NCBI GenBank assembly: GCA_015059335.1
Contig: SVAP01000001.1
Span: forward strand, 380,413-444,412
Origin: Bacillota bacterium
GTDB lineage: Bacteria; Bacillota_I; Bacilli_A; RF39; UBA660
Reading direction: 5' to 3'
Length of the DNA stretch: 64,000 nt
The notes under the pieces were generated by a model. The model searched no databases. It worked only from the letters and a program-made list of their open reading frames with translations, and was not told the origin of the DNA. Within the stretch, counting starts at the first letter, position 1. Each line of letters opens with the position of its first letter. A program made the translations under genes and the position numbers. This document shows positions 61,701 to 64,000 of the stretch, in pieces.

Positions 61701-62273
61701 ATGGTAGAAGCTAAAATTGATACAGATAAAAAAATATTTTTTACGTTAGTGTTATTTCTTATTGTATTTGGTATAGGTAGAGCTTATGCATATTTTAGTG
61801 CAAATAGTAATACAAATACTGAAACTGTAACTACTGCGACATACGATTTAAAAGTAGAAAATGACGCAATATTAAGAGCTGATGATATTGTTCCAATAAA
61901 AGCAAGTGATGTTACGACTAAAGCAACAGAATTGCCATTTACTATTACTAATACAAGTGATGGTGTAATTATTGCTGATATTAATTTAACCGGTATTACT
62001 ATGAGTAAAGGGTTAGATGATATTAATTTTAAGTGGGCATTATATAGTGATGGTACTAAAATTACAGAAGATAGTTTTTATAATGCTACAAATAAAGTTA
62101 TCAAGGACGATATTGTTACTATTGATAATATTGTTTTAACAAATAATGTAGAAATAGATACTACAAAAGATTATAAATTATATATATGGATAGAAGATAA
62201 TGATGAGCCTCAAAATACTTTACAAGGAAGTAATTTTGAAGGTAAGATAACTGTTAACGCTATTCAAAAATAA
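61701..62273 (+). CDS. TasA/camelysin-like protein, module only
   Basis: 190 residues from the ATG after AGGTGAT. Signal-type N-terminus ending GRAYAYFSANSN, then only the shared module: LRADDIVPI, FKWALYSDG, LYIWIEDND and QNTLQGSNFEGKITV. It lacks any C-terminal extension, so it could be the basic subunit of a fibre whose tips are the two larger relatives. The GH31 gene follows after 31 bases with no terminator between, suggesting one transcript. Confidence 0.82.
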   Translation: MVEAKIDTDKKIFFTLVLFLIVFGIGRAYAYFSANSNTNTETVTTATYDLKVENDAILRADDIVPIKASDVTTKATELPFTITNTSDGVIIADINLTGITMSKGLDDINFKWALYSDGTKITEDSFYNATNKVIKDDIVTIDNIVLTNNVEIDTTKDYKLYIWIEDNDEPQNTLQGSNFEGKITVNAIQK

Positions 62274-62304
62274 ATAAGAATTAAAAGGTTTGGGAGGTGA
62301 TGCT

Positions 62305-64000
62305 ATGTACGAATTAGGAAAACAGTTTTGTTTTGATATGACACATGGTAAAGCTAACGAAGAAAATGTTATTAAGGGTAATAAATATAGATTTACTGTT
62401 CTTACAGAAAGATTGATTAGATTTGAATATAGTGAAACTGGTGAATTTGTAGATAGTTTAACTTCTTTTGCTTGGAATAGGGATTTTCCTAAATGTGAAT
62501 TTACTGTTAAACAAGATGATAAATATTTAGAAATAACTACTAAATATTTTAAAGTTGAGTATCAAAAAGAAAGAGAATTTATTGGGCCTAAAACATTTCC
62601 TGGTGCTTATTTAAGAGTGACTTTAGAAAATGCTGATAGAGTATGGTATTATGGTCATCCTGAAGTAAGAAATTATGGTGGGAGTAATGTATCATTAGAT
62701 AACTTTGAAGGTGAATTCAAATTAGAAAATGGTTTATATTCTGCTGATGGATTTGCAACTATTGATGATTCAAATAGTATGATTTTTGAAGAAACTGGTA
62801 ATTTAGTACCTAAGTCTAATAAATCAACTGACATATATTTATTCGCATATCGTAAGGACTTTGGATTATGTTTAAAAGATTATTATACACTTACTTCATA
62901 TCCTAATATGATACCAAGATATGCACTTGGTAATTGGTGGAGTAAAAATGAAAGATATAATAATAATGATGTTATATCAGTTATTGAAAGATTTAAAAAA
63001 GAAGAAATACCTATATCTATTTTCTTATTTGATAGACCTTGGCATTTTGAAAGAGAATACAATAACAATAAATTAAAAAGTGGTTTTACTTTTAATAATG
63101 AGATATTGAAAAATCCTAAAGATTTAATTAAATATATTCATTCTAATAATATAGTAGTTGGCGTTAATATTGACCCTAGTGATGGAATTCATAGGGATGA
63201 ATTTAATTTTGAAAAAGCTAAAGGGTATTTAGGTATTACTGAAGATATAATTAAATTTAATCCAAGTAGTGCAAGATGGGTTGATGTATATTTAAAACTG
63301 TTTGTTCATATAGTTGAGAATTATGGTGTTGATTTCTTTTGGATTGATTATAAACCAAATAGAAAAGAATTAAATAATTTGTTTTTGCTTAACCACTATC
63401 ATACAATGGATGTAGAAAGAGTAAAACATAAAAGACCTATGATTTTATCTAGAAATTCTAAAGTAGCGTCTCATAGATATCCTATATGTTATTCTGGTAG
63501 AACAATAACTAGTTGGAATACTCTAAAAAATTTACCATTCTATAATTCTTCAGCAACTAATTCTGGTATTGCATGGTGGAGTCATGATATAGGTGGATTC
63601 CATAACGGAATTGAAGATAGTGAATTATACATAAGATATATTCAATTTGGAGTATTTTCTCCAATACTTAGATTTTCATCAGAAACTGGTAAATACTATA
63701 AAAAAGAACCTTGGAAACAAGATTATAAAACTTTAGAAATTGCAAGAGATTATTTACAACTAAGACATAGATTAATACCATATATATATTCAGAAGGATA
63801 TAAATATCATAAAACTGGAACACCATTAATAAAACCTCTTTATTATGATATTCCAGAAATGTATGATGACTCTAAAGTTCGTAATCAATACTATTTTGGT
63901 AAAGAATTATTAATTGCGCCAATAATAGAAAAAAAAGAAAGTGTTATGAATAGGGTAATACAAAGATTTTATTTACCAAAGGGAATATGGTATGACTTTA
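62305..64000 (+). CDS. glycoside hydrolase family 31 protein, 5' part
   Basis: 565 codons are visible; the gene runs off the window. The start follows GGGAGGTGAT. GH31 features: PRYALGNWWSKNERYN, ISIFLFDRPWHF, FFWIDYKPNR (nucleophile Asp position), WWSHDIGGFHNGIEDSELYIRYIQFGVFSPILR and LRHRLIPYIYSEGYKYHKTG. No signal peptide, so it should act in the cytosol, typically on alpha-linked glucose or xylose. Where the family acid/base Asp usually lies (SGDT or TGDN) it reads YSGRTITSW. Substrate unknown. Confidence 0.9.
   Translation, partial: MYELGKQFCFDMTHGKANEENVIKGNKYRFTVLTERLIRFEYSETGEFVDSLTSFAWNRDFPKCEFTVKQDDKYLEITTKYFKVEYQKEREFIGPKTFPGAYLRVTLENADRVWYYGHPEVRNYGGSNVSLDNFEGEFKLENGLYSADGFATIDDSNSMIFEETGNLVPKSNKSTDIYLFAYRKDFGLCLKDYYTLTSYPNMIPRYALGNWWSKNERYNNNDVISVIERFKKEEIPISIFLFDRPWHFEREYNNNKLKSGFTFNNEILKNPKDLIKYIHSNNIVVGVNIDPSDGIHRDEFNFEKAKGYLGITEDIIKFNPSSARWVDVYLKLFVHIVENYGVDFFWIDYKPNRKELNNLFLLNHYHTMDVERVKHKRPMILSRNSKVASHRYPICYSGRTITSWNTLKNLPFYNSSATNSGIAWWSHDIGGFHNGIEDSELYIRYIQFGVFSPILRFSSETGKYYKKEPWKQDYKTLEIARDYLQLRHRLIPYIYSEGYKYHKTGTPLIKPLYYDIPEMYDDSKVRNQYYFGKELLIAPIIEKKESVMNRVIQRFYLPKGIWYDF

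Overview
The window is a strongly AT-rich stretch of a low-GC Gram-positive chromosome. UGA is a normal stop (for example the end of murI), tryptophan is UGG, and most ribosome-binding sites are of the GGTGAT or AGGTGG type. It carries peptidoglycan-synthesis genes (murI, two class B PBPs, dacF, rsmH/mraZ/ftsL) and sporulation genes (spoIIAA, sigF, spoVAC-AD-AEb, gerQ, a SpoVD-like PBP, a Spo0A-like box). I infer a spore-forming or once spore-forming member of the Bacilli, probably one of the small-genome gut lineages related to RF39. The lineage is inferred from gene content and style only.

Layout. 1-5.3 kb: 3' part of ligA, a locus of two tandem paralogous coiled-coil proteins bracketed by two small DUF1292-like proteins, a thioredoxin-like protein, a PH-like protein and a LysM protein. 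5.4-8.8 kb: an anchored protein, a dual solute-binding/degenerate-GGDEF receptor and a YihY/BrkB membrane protein. 8.8-11.6 kb: an elaborately base-paired RNA region ending in a terminator, then a NitT/TauT (NMT1/THI5-type) ABC transporter. 11.6-14.6 kb: cdaA-cdaR (c-di-AMP synthesis). 14.6-19.8 kb: sporulation block. 20-22.6 kb: a surface protein with a sortase-like tail and a membrane protein. 22.6-25.3 kb: RNHCP protein, murI, scpA-scpB, tRNA-Leu. 25.3-26.4 kb: a phage-type gene, a candidate small RNA and a helical-bundle protein. 26.4-30.1 kb: metal P-type ATPase/redox operon. 30.2-35.7 kb: DNA repair (AlkD-like, RecD2), small proteins, a transglutaminase-like protein and a DUF488 protein. 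35.7-40.7 kb: class B sortase, SpoVD-like PBP and an ABC exporter. 40.9-44.2 kb: accessory genes, including an ORF with no start codon. 44.3-50.2 kb: short dcw cluster (mraZ-rsmH-ftsL-pbpB), tRNA-Ala, greA, tig. 50.3-62.3 kb: three proteins sharing a TasA/camelysin-like module, placed around yidD, a ZnuA-like lipoprotein, rnc, an Rpn-type nuclease, smc, galE and a multi-spanning membrane protein. 62.3-64.0 kb: 5' part of a GH31 glycosidase.

How they fit together. smc, scpA and scpB give a complete condensin, although Smc is short. cdaA/cdaR supply c-di-AMP. mraZ sits behind GTGG repeats, as expected for autoregulation. The sporulation block has SpoIIAA and SigF but no SpoIIAB between them. 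The NPETGD-tailed surface protein and the class B sortase are a plausible substrate-enzyme pair. The most unusual items are the structured RNA ahead of the NMT1-type transporter, the TasA-like proteins with exchangeable C-terminal modules (one a phage-tail module, one a leucine-rich repeat), the ZnuA-like lipoprotein without histidine ligands, the SpoIIA operon without spoIIAB, and an Rpn nuclease gene whose expected ATG reads ATA. No CRISPR array, complete insertion sequence or rRNA was seen, and no stretch over about 300 bases lacks a gene or RNA.
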